From Cryptomeria japonica (lineage: Eukaryota; Streptophyta; Pinopsida; Cupressales; Cupressaceae), in assembly GCF_030272615.1 (NCBI RefSeq), contig NC_081413.1:331261302-331325301 (forward strand): a stretch of 64,000 bases of DNA, given 5' to 3'. The translations under genes were made by a program, and so were the position numbers. The notes under the pieces were generated by a model. The model made no database searches. It was not told where the DNA came from and was given only the letters and a program-made list of their open reading frames with translations. Shown in pieces: positions 46,552 through 56,199 of the stretch; the stretch's first letter is position 1, and each line of letters opens with the position of its first letter.

Positions 46552-47424
46552 CTGCAACCAATGCAAAAAATACAATACTAAGTTTAATCAAATTCAATTC
46601 AAATGTGTTTCTGCCTAATCATTAAATTACAAAAGAAATTTGGGAGCCCCTACCTGCCATAAGATTGGTGAGAGAATGGCAGCAATGGGTTCAGGAGGGG
46701 GCTTAGGGGTCTCCTCTGGGAGAACGTAAAGCTCAGGGGGGCAATAATCAGGGTCAAGCATTCCACGATCAGGTACATAGTTCTTCCCAACACGGAGATC
46801 GGTCGCAGCACCAAAATCTATCAGCTTCACTTTCCCTTTCTTTGTCACAACCAAGTTGGCAGGTTTGATGTCACGATGTACAATGCCTGTGTCATGAATT
46901 TTCTTCAATGATGTAATGATCTGTCTCATAATTTGTTTAATGATAAGAGAATTTCTTCCAAGGGAATCTAAGCCTTTCAAGCTTCGCCTGAACATGATCT
47001 GCTCTAAATTCACAGGGAAGTTACGATCTTTCATAAAGTCTGCCAGAGTTGAGTCCCCCTACATACATTAAAAGCATCAAGCTTCAATTTAGGTGTTCCT
47101 AAGTTCATGGGTTAAGGATGAATTTGGTTTAGAATTACAATTATCAAAGAAAAATCATTTACATCAAACTAGCCTTTCATCCTTAACCACTTTTCTGAGA
47201 GCTAGAAATTTGTATTTGTGAACATCAGATATGTCCGGAATTGGGCCAACCTCAAACGTCCACACCAACCACTTGCCACCTTGTGTAAATTGCCCACGAG
47301 TTGCATCAGATGTAAAACTTCCAAGAAATTTAGCACAGACATCAGGTGCTGCTCTGGAAAGCCTATAATTAAACCATTCCTCCATGTCTCCACATTCTTC
47401 AGCTCCTTCAACGCCAACTTTGAC
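46204..47424 (-). CDS. STN8: STN8-type thylakoid protein kinase, 5'-partial (3 exons)
   Basis: Joined - strand exons 47424-47251, 47058-46654 and 46551-46204 give 308 uninterrupted residues plus stop. The sequence matches my recollection of plant STN8 kinases closely, including MEEWFNYRLSRAAPD, GGKWLVW, HRDIKPAN (catalytic loop), KLIDFGAATDLR (DFG), LDPDYCPPELYVLPEETP (activation segment, PPE in place of APE), LNSPDLFDMYSAGV and the end LRHPYFLLAGDQAAA. STN8 phosphorylates photosystem II core proteins (D1, D2, CP43) in chloroplast thylakoids in high light. All splice sites are GT-AG and preserve phase 0. The family is about 490-500 residues, so roughly 185 N-terminal residues (transit peptide, glycine loop, invariant Lys) lie in upstream exon(s) not found here. 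STN7, its paralogue, fits less well. It looks functional unless exon 1 is lost. Confidence 0.93.
46654..47058 (-). CDS. STN8: STN8 exon (catalytic core)
   Basis: 135 codons, GDSTLADFMKD to SPILWQ, holding the HRD, DFG and PPE motifs. The preceding intron is 192 bp (47059-47250). The acceptor is TGTATGTAG and the donor is CAG followed by GTAGGG. Confidence 0.95.
47251..47424 (-). CDS. STN8: STN8 exon (first visible)
   Basis: 58 codons from VKVGVEGAEECGD to LVWTFE. The acceptor is TTTGTAG and the donor is GAG followed by GT at 47250-47249. The exon starts in phase 0, so an upstream exon must end on a codon boundary. Confidence 0.92.
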
Positions 47425-47518
47425 CTACAAATCATAGGCACAGAATAAGGTATCAGGAAGTAATTTTACCAGCTGATATTCCTAAATTGGCTATATTTTC
47501 CATTTTTCCCCAAAAAAT

Positions 47519-47535
47519 AACAACTTGAGAACACT
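47519..47535. repeat. Target-site duplication of gag-only element 2, left copy
   Basis: AACAACTTGAGAACACT, matching 55223-55239 at 15 of 17 bases; both differences are C/T transitions. Confidence 0.8.
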
Positions 47536-47568
47536 GAATATGTCAAAGAAGATACTAGTGGATTCAAA

Positions 47569-48548
47569 ATGTTTCTCACTCCCTCTTCTGCAAACCCTAA
47601 TGTAGTGAATCTCAATGTCAGTACCCCATGGATCAGTGCAAAAAAGAATGAGTCAGATCTGGGCCTCTCCCTATCTAGGTTTGGGGCACCAGTGGCCCCA
47701 GTTACACCTTGTCAGCAGATTGGGGGGAGAATATTCATGAAGATGTCAGGAAAACTGTATGGGGTGGTCATTAGCATTCAAAGGCCAAACAGTTATTGGA
47801 AGATGTGATCGGCCCTGAAGGTACTGGGAAAGTGAAGACAGATCTGTTTGATGCAGCATACAGGAATCATCCAGTGTATACGTGAACATCCCATCCTATC
47901 ACTTGGCAAGGAGGTGCTAAATGGGGAGAAGAAATTCTCAAGCAAAGGTTCAATCTGCAAGTATAGTACTCTACAGCCTAGTCTTGCAGATTTACATTCA
48001 TGGATTTCTAAATGTTGGAGCTCGAAAATTAAACGTTTGATTGAGATATATCCTATTGCTCAAGGTCATTTTGTACTTCTATGTCACGATAGAAGAATAA
48101 TTTTTTATTTGAGAAAAAAGGTTCGTGGTATTGGGATAAGAATCTTTTATTGGTCAAGCCATGAATACCTGACAGTAACCTGGTTTTAACCCGATAACAG
48201 AGTCATTTTCCATATCTTCCATTGCAGTTCTAGGTGGATGTGTGCTTTCAAGGAATTATGAATTACAGTAGGCAGACTTTTAGCTTTAAATCTGGAAATG
48301 GATGGGTTCATTCATTCAACTTCAGTGAGGATGCAAGTGTAGCTAGATACATCAAAGGGTTTACTTGATGAAATTTGATTTTTTTAGTAAAGGATAGAAT
48401 ATAGAAGCAAGTTCTAGATTATGAAAATATTTCTGTTTGTTGCAGAAGATGTTTTAGAGTGGGTCATATTGCATTAGAATGCAAAGCTGGGAAACCCCAT
48501 TCAGCAAAACAAGAAACATGGTGGAAAGGAGCATGTTTTTCTCATCTA
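47569..48548 (+). pseudogene. DUF4283/zinc-knuckle gag, N-terminal part
   Basis: Starts MFLTPSSANPNVVNLNVSTP. Frames then give KFSSKGSICKYSTLQPSLADL, HSWISKCWSSKIKRLIEIYP and IAQGHFVLLCHD (DUF4283 at about 47930-48100), and near 48438-48487 CCRRCFRVGHIALECKAGK, an intact CCHC knuckle, followed by ETWWKGACFSHL. Stops and frameshifts separate the pieces. The frame is cut at 48549 by the solo LTR. Confidence 0.75.
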
Positions 48549-49445
48549 TGTAATGTCCCCTTCTCAGCAATAATCAGCTCAGTTGACCGTTAGCCTATTC
48601 CGGAGACCCGTAGGCTAGTCGGAAGCAGAAATTAGGGTTTCCTACCTCTAGGAGGATGTTTCAGCATTTTCGAAGGCTTGCATGTTGGAGTTTGTAAGTT
48701 TGGGTTCCAGATTCCTTCTGGGTTTTTGGAAAGCTTCGCGATGATGGTACATGCATAGCAAGCAGCGAAGTTTGGCAAACTTACTATTTTTAGTAAGTGG
48801 AGGCAAAGGTAGCTTATTTCTTTGGGTTTGTCTGGGTTTTCAGAGAGCTTCGCGATGGTGTAACATGCAAATTATTCTGAAGACTTTTCCTAGACTTGCT
48901 ATTTTTAGTAAGTTGCAAAGATTGTTCAGAGTGTGGGGAAAATTTCTTTTGACACACTTACTATTTTTAACAGTATGCTATTTTTAGTAAATGCTATTTA
49001 TAGCAGTGCTATTTTTGGCAGGGATTCTGCAACACAATTCAGTGGCTATTTCTAGCCGTGCTTTTGGCTGGCTTCGGTGTTTGAGTTCAGATATCTATTT
49101 TTGCAAGTACAGTTCGGTACCTTGGCTTCAGTTCAAATATGACAATTATAGAGAAGGTATATTTTAATGATTTAGGACGACTTAGAGGAAAATTTTATTT
49201 TTATCCTAAGTCTATTTGGCAAATTATTTCACCTTCTTTTTGGACGCCAAAGTGCAAATTCATTAATATTATTTTATAAACTTGAAGTTAGCCCAAAAAG
49301 TGTGACTTAAGGGGGTCATGTTTTGGACGCCATATACTAAGGGAGTAAAATGAAATGCAACGCCTAATGAGGATGAAATGAAAGTGCATTTGGTTTGGGC
49401 GCCATGTGAGTGGAATTTGAATTTGAATTTGGTCTATAGAGAGGT

Positions 49446-49453
49446 TATAAATA
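49446..49453 (+). promoter_or_regulatory. TATA box of the solo LTR
   Basis: GGTTATAAATAAAGG, the best promoter-like sequence in the LTR. Confidence 0.5.
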
Positions 49454-50256
49454 AAGGCCTTGGGCTCTAATTTGGATCATCCAAGAATATTATAATGACG
49501 TGCTGCCAAAATGTTGTTGGAATGCTTCTAGGAATGTTCACCTCCTAGACTGTATGCTTAGCTTCTCGCTTGAAAGATAGCAACTAGTTGAGATTTGGGA
49601 CTGTTCTTCACTCAGAAGAATGGATGGATTCATTGCAAAGTGTGTGTTCGAGTTTTTTTATTTTGGAGTGTTGTGAGTGTGTTTCAGGTTGCTGGTTTTG
49701 GTGTGGCTGTAGCTTGTTTTCATTCATAACTCTCTATCTGGATGTCAGGTCATTTTGGGTAGTGGCTCGTTCTCTTCCTATGTCCTAGGCAATCATTCTT
49801 GTAAGTTTGTAGTGCTTAATTTTGTGTATTCATTTTTATAATGCAAATCGTACTTCTGCCCTAGTCATACCATGCTAGGCTTCCTGGGAATGCGTGCAAG
49901 AATTCAATTGGGGGTATTTGATGCATTTTGTTGGGTCTAGCTTAATCGCCTGTCTTATATCTTTCATTTGCAACTGTTTTGGGGTCATTCCATTGAGTGT
50001 GGGCAAAGTTGTGAGCTTTTTGGTGAGATTTTAGGTTGCTATTGCGTTTTTCCAGCGTGTGGTTTGCATTTCAGAGTTTAAAGTTGTTAGTGTGGAGTGT
50101 GTTCTTGGTGTGGATGGTCTGTGTTGGTTTTAGGAGTGTTTATCTTTCATTTGCAGCGATGGACAGGGATCTTCTTAATCTAAAATCTCATGCTCTTATT
50201 TGTAAAGTTGATTAGTAGTACTAACAGCTACATCTTTCTGGGTTGTAACATCAAAC

Positions 50257-50479
50257 CCACTGAATAAGTGGAAGAGGTTGGCTTGCCGCCTTTCTTTTAT
50301 TATTGTAACACTGTCCTCCCGCTGAATAAGCGGTTGAGTAGATTGCAATTTCATTCTAGTCCTCCCATTGGATAAGTTGTTGAGTGATTGTTGCTATTTT
50401 CAGCTCCTTGTAATCTTGTAAATGGCTAGTTGCACCGCCAAACTGCTGTGGAAGTTTCTATCACCTGCTGGATAAGCAG
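50257..50479 (+). repeat. Four repeated stem-loops with GRATA loop
   Basis: CCACT-GAATA-AGTGG (50257-50271), CCGCT-GAATA-AGCGG (50319-50333), CCATT-GGATA-AGTTG (50365-50379, decayed) and CTGCT-GGATA-AGCAG (50465-50479). The first and last are followed by GGCTTGCCGC. Stem bases differ in compensating pairs while the loop is kept. Confidence 0.75.
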
Positions 50480-50733
50480 AAGGGGCTGGCTTGCCGCACA
50501 GCATTGTACTTTGCATTGTAATTTCCAGTTGATCATTGAGCTAACAATCCCCTTATCACCGTATGCTCTCACCTTCCCACATTGGGCTCTTGGTGATCAA
50601 AAAGTGGAAGGGTTACTTTCAACAATATTGTTGATTATCATTTTCTAACCCTAACGGGTGCTTGTAGTGCTTGTAACTGGAAAAAATTGGGAAAAAATTA
50701 CGGGGAATATTTCAATCTATCAGTAAAAAAGTG

Positions 50734-50741
50734 GCTCCAAC
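50734..50741. repeat. hAT target-site duplication, left copy (GCTCCAAC)
   Basis: Exact 8-bp match to 54553-54560. Confidence 0.95.
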
Positions 50742-53700
50742 CATAGTTGGAACACTCGCAGAGTACTCGGCGAATTTTGAAAACTCGCCAAGTTTTTATG
50801 CTCTACGAGTTTTTGTGACTTAAAACAAAAAACTCGGCAAATCTGAGTTAAAAACTCGGCCGCCTGGGCATAAAGAAGAAAAAACGGCAGAATTGAAGTT
50901 TATTTGTCATTTTTGGTGTTCTAATTTGTTGAGAGGGGGAAAAAAACTCTTCCAAACACTTGACTACAGATTTCCATCGATTTGAAGCGGATTTGAGGCG
51001 GATTTCAAGTGGATTTGAAGTGGTTTTTGAAGAAAAATCAGATTGCCAAGTAGGTTTTTTTTTTTTCTATGCTTTTTTAAAACATTTTATTTATTTTTTG
51101 TTGCATCTAGATGAATAGAAAATCATTCATAAGTAGTCAAAAATCTTTTTGAGTCACTGGAACAAGATTTAACACTATTTTTGACAAGTTTTGTTGAATT
51201 TTTCACTATTTTTTTGAAGAATCTCTAGTTTTTCAAAAAAAAATCAAACCCTAATTTTTTTATTTTTTTTAAACTTTGAATGATGTCTAAAAATTATTTC
51301 AACTAATTTAGATAGTTTGCTAAATTGTTTAACTAAAATATTAACTTTCTTTTTTCACTTTGTATGTGTAGGTTAACTAACCATTAATTATGACAAATTC
51401 TAATTGGCCACTAGAACCATGCCCATTTGGATATGTAGGCACCCATCCTAAAGGTGCTAGGGATAGGGCTTGGAGGTATGCCTATGAAGGACCGGATCCT
51501 GGGACAGTGATTTGCATAAAATGTGAGAAAATACTTCATGGAGGCATAAACCGCCTCAAATACCACCTTGCAGGCATAGACAAACATGATGCTAGAGAAT
51601 ACATTGGGACCAATGCTGAAATAAAAAGAGAAATGAATGCCCTACTTTCAGCTGGGGAAGAGAAGAAATTGCAAAGGGAGAGGGCAACACTAGCCATGAG
51701 ATCACCCATAGTTGATTCTCAAGGTGCTTCTATTGACATTGAAGAAGAAGAAGAAGCACTTCAGGGCATAGAGGGCTCTCGTCGTGGCCCACATATCCGC
51801 AAACCCAGCACCACCTCGCCCATCGCTTTTGCTTTCTCTAGTAGAGTACCTGGCACTGCTGCATCACCATCAGGGACACAATCCATAGGTAGTTATTTTG
51901 TGCCCAGGAACACACCTGGAACACAACCATCATTAGAGGCCACTGGATGGAATAGGGAGGCACATGAGAAAACAAACATTGCATGTGCTGATTTTTGGTA
52001 CTTCAACAACATCCCATTCAATGTGGCAGACAATCCTTATTGGCTGAATTTGGTGACCGCAATGACAGTTTCAAGAAAGGGGTACAAGGCCCCTTCTCGC
52101 AAGATTTGAGTGGGAGGTTAGTAAATAGTCCACTTGATTTCATTTTTAATTGTTTTTTAAATTTCTTGTTTATTAAATAAAAATTGTGTACTAAGACCTA
52201 ATTTCACTTTGTTCTTGTAGGTTGCTCACAAATGCAGTTGATAGGGCAAAAAAAATGGAGGACCAAAGAAATGAATGGAGAAAATATGGCTGCACCATTC
52301 ATTCTGATGGGTGGATAGATGGCAAAAATCGCACCATCATTAATTTTTTGGTTGCTTGCAAGGACAATATTGTGTTCTTGAACTCGGTTGATGACTCCAG
52401 TAAGGTGAAAAATGCAGAAACATTGGCTGGAATGTTGGAGCACATTGTCATGGAGGTGGGAATAGAGAATGTGGTGCAAATCATCACAGATAATGCAACA
52501 GCATATGTGGCAGCAAGTAGAATCTTTTTAAATTATCACCTTTAGCAATATTTTCATTTGTTGTGGCTTTGTTTTTCTTGGTTGTATCTTTCTTAAGAAT
52601 AACTTCTTCTTTTGCAGGTAGAATCCTCCAAGATAGGCACCCCACTCTTTTTTGGACACATTGTGCAGCACATGTCCTTGACCTTCTTTTGGAGGACATA
52701 AGAAAACTTGATTGGGTGACTCTAGTTGTGGAAGATGCAAGGAGGATCACGAAATATATTTACAATCACCCTTGGGTTCTACATTTGATGAGAGAGCACA
52801 CCCAAGGGAGAGATTTGGTGAGAGCTGGTGTCACAAGGTTTTCAACAATTTTCTTGATGTTGCAAAGCATTCTTGCTGCATTGACTTCTTTGAAACAAAT
52901 GTTTGTGAGTCAAGCATGGCTAGACTCACCTTATTCAAAAAAGGCTGAAGGAGAGGGTGTCGCATGCATAGTCTTCGACAACCATTTTGCACAAAGGGCT
53001 GCAGAGATTGTGAAGGTAACTTCAAAACTTGAATTTTTAATTATTCTTGATTAAAGTCTCTCATTACTAATTTGTAACTTCATTAATTAATCTTTTTGTA
53101 ATTTGTATTTTTCAATTGTAGGTGTCAAAGCCCTTGGTTAGAGTTCTCCGCTTGGTAGATGGGGATAAAACCCCAATGGGGTATATTTATGAGCCCATGG
53201 ATAGGGCCAAGGAGTCTATCAAAAATTACTACAAGGGGGATAGACTCAAATTTGATCCCATTTGGGAAATTACTGATAAGAGGTGGAACAATCAGCTCCA
53301 CCAACCCATTCATGCAGCAGGGTACTTCCTCAACTCTCGTTTTAAGTTTGGGGGTTCTTACTCAGATCCTAATGGAGAGGTCATGGAGGATCTCACTACA
53401 TGCATTCAGAGGATGGTACCCAAGGTTGAGGTGAGAGACCTCATTGTGGCCGAGCTCCAAAATTATGAGGAAGCAAGGGGTAAGCTATTCTCTTCAGAGC
53501 TGGCCATAAGAGGAAGAACCACTCAAACCCCAGGTATAACACTTACCATTTGGATTTTGGGATCTAAAGTGATTGATAAATTGATAAATTATGTTTTCGC
53601 TTTTCTCTTTGCTTTCTAGCTTTTCAATTTATTTTTTTTGCAGATACTTGGTGGCAAAGTTGGGGTGGAAATGCCCCAAATCTCAAATAATTTGCCCTCT

Positions 53701-54552
53701 GAATCTTATGTCAGCCTTGTAGTTCATCCAATTGTGAGCACAATTGGAGCTTGTTTGAAGCCATCCACACAAAGAAGAGCAAGTTAGCGTAGAAACGCCT
53801 CAATGACCTTGTCTTTGTGCAATATAATCTTCGATTGCACATAAGGAAGGTAGAGAAAGCAGCAGGTGGTCCAATTGACTTGGATGATATAGATCCTTAG
53901 AGTGATTGGACATCACAAGAGCAGCCTCCATTGTTTACAGAGGATGACATCACTGATTTGGAGAGGCAGGCTATGGAGGAGGAGGGGGGTGGATTTGGTT
54001 TCATGCTGGATGACATTGAGGAGGATGAGGAGGATGAGCAATCATTGCCAGTGCCAAGAGTAGGTAGAGACATAGCTTCATCCTGGATGGAGGGCGAGCC
54101 ACAGCCTGAGCCAAACATACCGAGCAAGGAGGCACAGTCACACTCACGAGTCATGCCATGCCCACAGCCACAACAGACTTCTAGGACTAGACCCTCTAGT
54201 TCTACGGCTACCTCTCCCCCAATTTATACTAGAGCTGGGAAGAGGAAGATGTAATTGTAATGATGTATTTACTTTTAGTTTTACAAAAACTATTTACTAT
54301 TTTGCTTCCAGCCATCAGCATTCCTCATGAGGATGCGATTTTGTACCCACTTTGCATTTAAATATATCTAGACTCAGCTTGTTTCTTTTGTGTTCTCATT
54401 TATTGACTCATTGGATGCATCTTCTCATTGAATTTTGAAAAAAAAATGCATTTTTTATTAAATTTAAACGTGTTTTTAAGTTGCCGAGTTTTTCTCAAGT
54501 TTTTTTTCCAGGCCTTGGCAGGTTTTTGCTAATGGCAAGTAGTTCAACCATG
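50742..54552 (+). mobile_element. hAT DNA transposon, complete, 3811 bp
   Basis: Termini CATAGTTGGAAC and (reverse complement of the right end) CATGGTTGAAC are short inverted repeats. A perfect 8-bp target duplication, GCTCCAAC, flanks it, as expected for hAT. Subterminal ACTCGGCGA-like motifs (ACTCGCAGA, ACTCGGCGA, ACTCGCCAA, ACTCGGCAA, ACTCGGCC) cluster in the first 130 bp, and TTGCCGAGTTT is near the right end; such clusters bind hAT transposase. Inside is one five-exon transposase gene with few defects, so this is a relatively young copy. It inserted into gag element 2. Confidence 0.92.
51390..54254 (+). pseudogene. hAT transposase (BED, DUF659, hATC), nearly intact
   Basis: Exons 51390-52116, 52221-52516, 52618-53015, 53122-53533 and 53644-54254 join at GT-AG sites in consistent phase. 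In order: BED zinc finger (CIKCEKILHGGINRLKYHLAG), an acidic and Ser/Pro-rich linker, the pre-core YF..NIPFNVADNPYW, DUF659 catalytic fold (YGCTIHSDGWIDGKNRTIIN, then ITDNATAYVAASRILQ, HCAAHVLDLLLEDI), GYIYEPMDRAKESI, and the hATC dimerisation region (TWWQSWGGNAPNL, then NCEHNWSLFEAIHTKK and KRLNDLVFVQYNLRL). It would cut and paste the element in the nucleus. Defects are one frameshift near 52100 and three stops in exon 5 (about 53686, 53788 and 53898). Confidence 0.88.
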
Positions 54553-54560
54553 GCTCCAAC
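54553..54560. repeat. hAT target-site duplication, right copy (GCTCCAAC)
   Basis: Exact 8-bp match to 50734-50741. Confidence 0.95.
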
Positions 54561-55060
54561 ATCCTCCAAAGATTCGGAGAATTCTTTGACTGAAAATTTT
54601 CAAGACCACAATCCAATACATCCCCCAAAAACCAATCAGAAAAAGAGGTAATCTAGTCTACAACTCTCCATTTCTCCTCTTCAATATTTGGATATTGTTC
54701 AATCCTCCCTTGATTGGAAACATATAGAAATAGAGGGTAAGGATAAGGGCAAGAAAGGCATGTGCAAGGATAAACAATAAAAGAGTTAAATCTCAGGACT
54801 GATAGTACAAAAAAGGAACATCCTATGATAAAGATTCCTACCATGTATAGAACCCTGGATTCCAAATGGCCTTCAAAACTATCATAGGCAGAGGAAAGGG
54901 GAATATGTGCTAATACTCCTGATTCAATATTGGATGTGATAAACCAATCTCTTTTAGCTTTGCTTGTCTCATCGGAGTATGAGGAAGAGGAGGAAGCTAA
55001 AGGTTGGACAGAAATACAACAAAGCAGAATATAGGTTAAATGGCTCTTAAATCTCTTAGG
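54561..55060 (+). pseudogene. Gag C-terminal part beyond the hAT
   Basis: If the hAT and one copy of its duplication are removed, the frame runs from VKKW into VAPTSSKDSENSLTENFQDH and PIHPPKTNQKKR. Further degraded acidic sequence (VSSEYEEEEEAKGWTEIQQS) follows to about 55040. No endonuclease start (ISWNVRG) follows. Confidence 0.6.
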
Positions 55061-55222
55061 AAGAAAAGGATTGGCCTGAATATCATTCCAAAGGTGCTTG
55101 TATTTACTTGCTATGCCTGATTAAGGTGGAATATGCAGGGATACAGTTAATCTTGCTTGTTTTTTATGTATCTGGTTGGGATGGAACTTCATTTATAAAT
55201 CCCAATATATTATTGAAAAAAG

Positions 55223-55239
55223 AACAATTTGAGAACATT
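55223..55239. repeat. Target-site duplication of gag-only element 2, right copy
   Basis: AACAATTTGAGAACATT. It directly follows an A-rich tail (TTGAAAAAAG). Confidence 0.8.
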
Positions 55240-56199
55240 CAAAAATTAAAGACCTACCATTATTTTCCTTTGAGATTTCATGAACATTCTACATATAACA
55301 CATAAAGCCTAAAGGAAACCAAAGAATATTTTTTCATAAATACTATTTTACGAATTAAATATTGAAAAAGATTCACTGGGATTTTCATTCTCATAAGTTA
55401 CCCCTAGCTTCCTCAGAAATATAAGCTGCCTCCTTTGACTCGCTCATTTTTTAGCAACTTTTACGTTATTGATGCTATCACGAGATTACAAATCAAAAAG
55501 TATAACACTATTCCTCACAGCAAAGGAATGAGACCATTACAGCCCCAGTTAGGGACGAACTAATGCAAATATACACATCACAATCATTAATGCCTAAACT
55601 GTGACTTGGGAGTAAGTTGTTGACACCTTTAGCACTGCAATTGTAGGTATGGGATGTGTGTACTCAACACGAGGACAAACTTAGGGAATAGATTTCCAAT
55701 CTTAGTATTAGCTACTATTTTCTTACCAAATCAATTTCAAAGGATTTTGTGATATCCCACATTGTTGACCCTTTTGATTTATTATTGTTTTCATCCATCC
55801 CTTGTAATTTGGACATGGATTGGCACTTGTTGATTTAAAATTATATTCATGCAATAGCTATTGCTGCTTTAAAGTTTAAATGAGTGTTTAACTATTACAA
55901 ATTTAAAATAATTGTATGGCATGATAGGATGTCATTCTATGTGATTGACATTGATTGTTTGAAAAAAATTTAGTGTTAATGGTTATCAAGTGACGTTATT
56001 GTATTATTGTTTGATTTAGTTATTTAATATCAGATTGCAAGAATTAAAATGATTATATGGATTATTATTATCCAACAAATACTACTGAGGCATGTCACAT
56101 TACGATGTTTCAGAAATAGGTAATGGGAAAAGGGGGAACTAGGTTGGGTACACGAATTGTGTAAACATCTATCCCCAGGTTGAGAAACAATACCCTTGT
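55240..56199. other. STN8 upstream/intron DNA, no assignable content
   Basis: AT-rich, short frames only. I searched the - strand for the missing STN8 N-terminal exon (glycine loop, invariant Lys) and did not see it here or elsewhere upstream. Confidence 0.4.

Larger units (their letters stand above)
48549..50680 (+). mobile_element. Solo LTR, about 2.1 kb, inside gag element 2
   Basis: Begins TGTAATGTCCCCTTCTC, a typical long plant LTR start, where the gag frame is interrupted. The gag-like frame WKKLGKNYGEYFNLSVKKWL resumes at about 50680. A TATA box TATAAATA is at 49446-49453. No coding region lies inside. The right boundary is uncertain: no matching 5-bp duplication was found and GTGCTTGTA is doubled there (about 50660-50677). 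The LTR is notable for palindromes with CTA...TAG cores (48640-49020) and for repeated hairpins (50257-50479). Confidence 0.65.
47536..55222 (+). mobile_element. Gag-only non-LTR element 2, split by a solo LTR and a hAT
   Basis: Without the solo LTR (48549 to about 50680) and the hAT with its duplication (50742-54560), about 1.75 kb remain, close to the 1.63 kb of the element at 14134-15766. It has a 17-bp target duplication, a leader of about 30 nt, a gag frame, about 600 nt of 3' sequence with no endonuclease or RT, and an A-rich end. It lies 95 bp beyond the first visible STN8 exon, antisense to the gene, so in its intron or 5' region. Confidence 0.75.

Noticed and set aside
52204-53313. 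Antisense ORFs of 60-91 codons across the hAT transposase
   Set aside because: They are shadows of well-supported transposase exons on the + strand.
53897-54154. - strand Ser-rich ORF
   Set aside because: It is the complement of the acidic C-terminal tail of the hAT transposase.
54653-54865. - strand hydrophobic ORF (70 codons)
   Set aside because: It overlaps the gag C-terminal remnant on the other strand, has no recognisable domain, and is not the missing STN8 exon.
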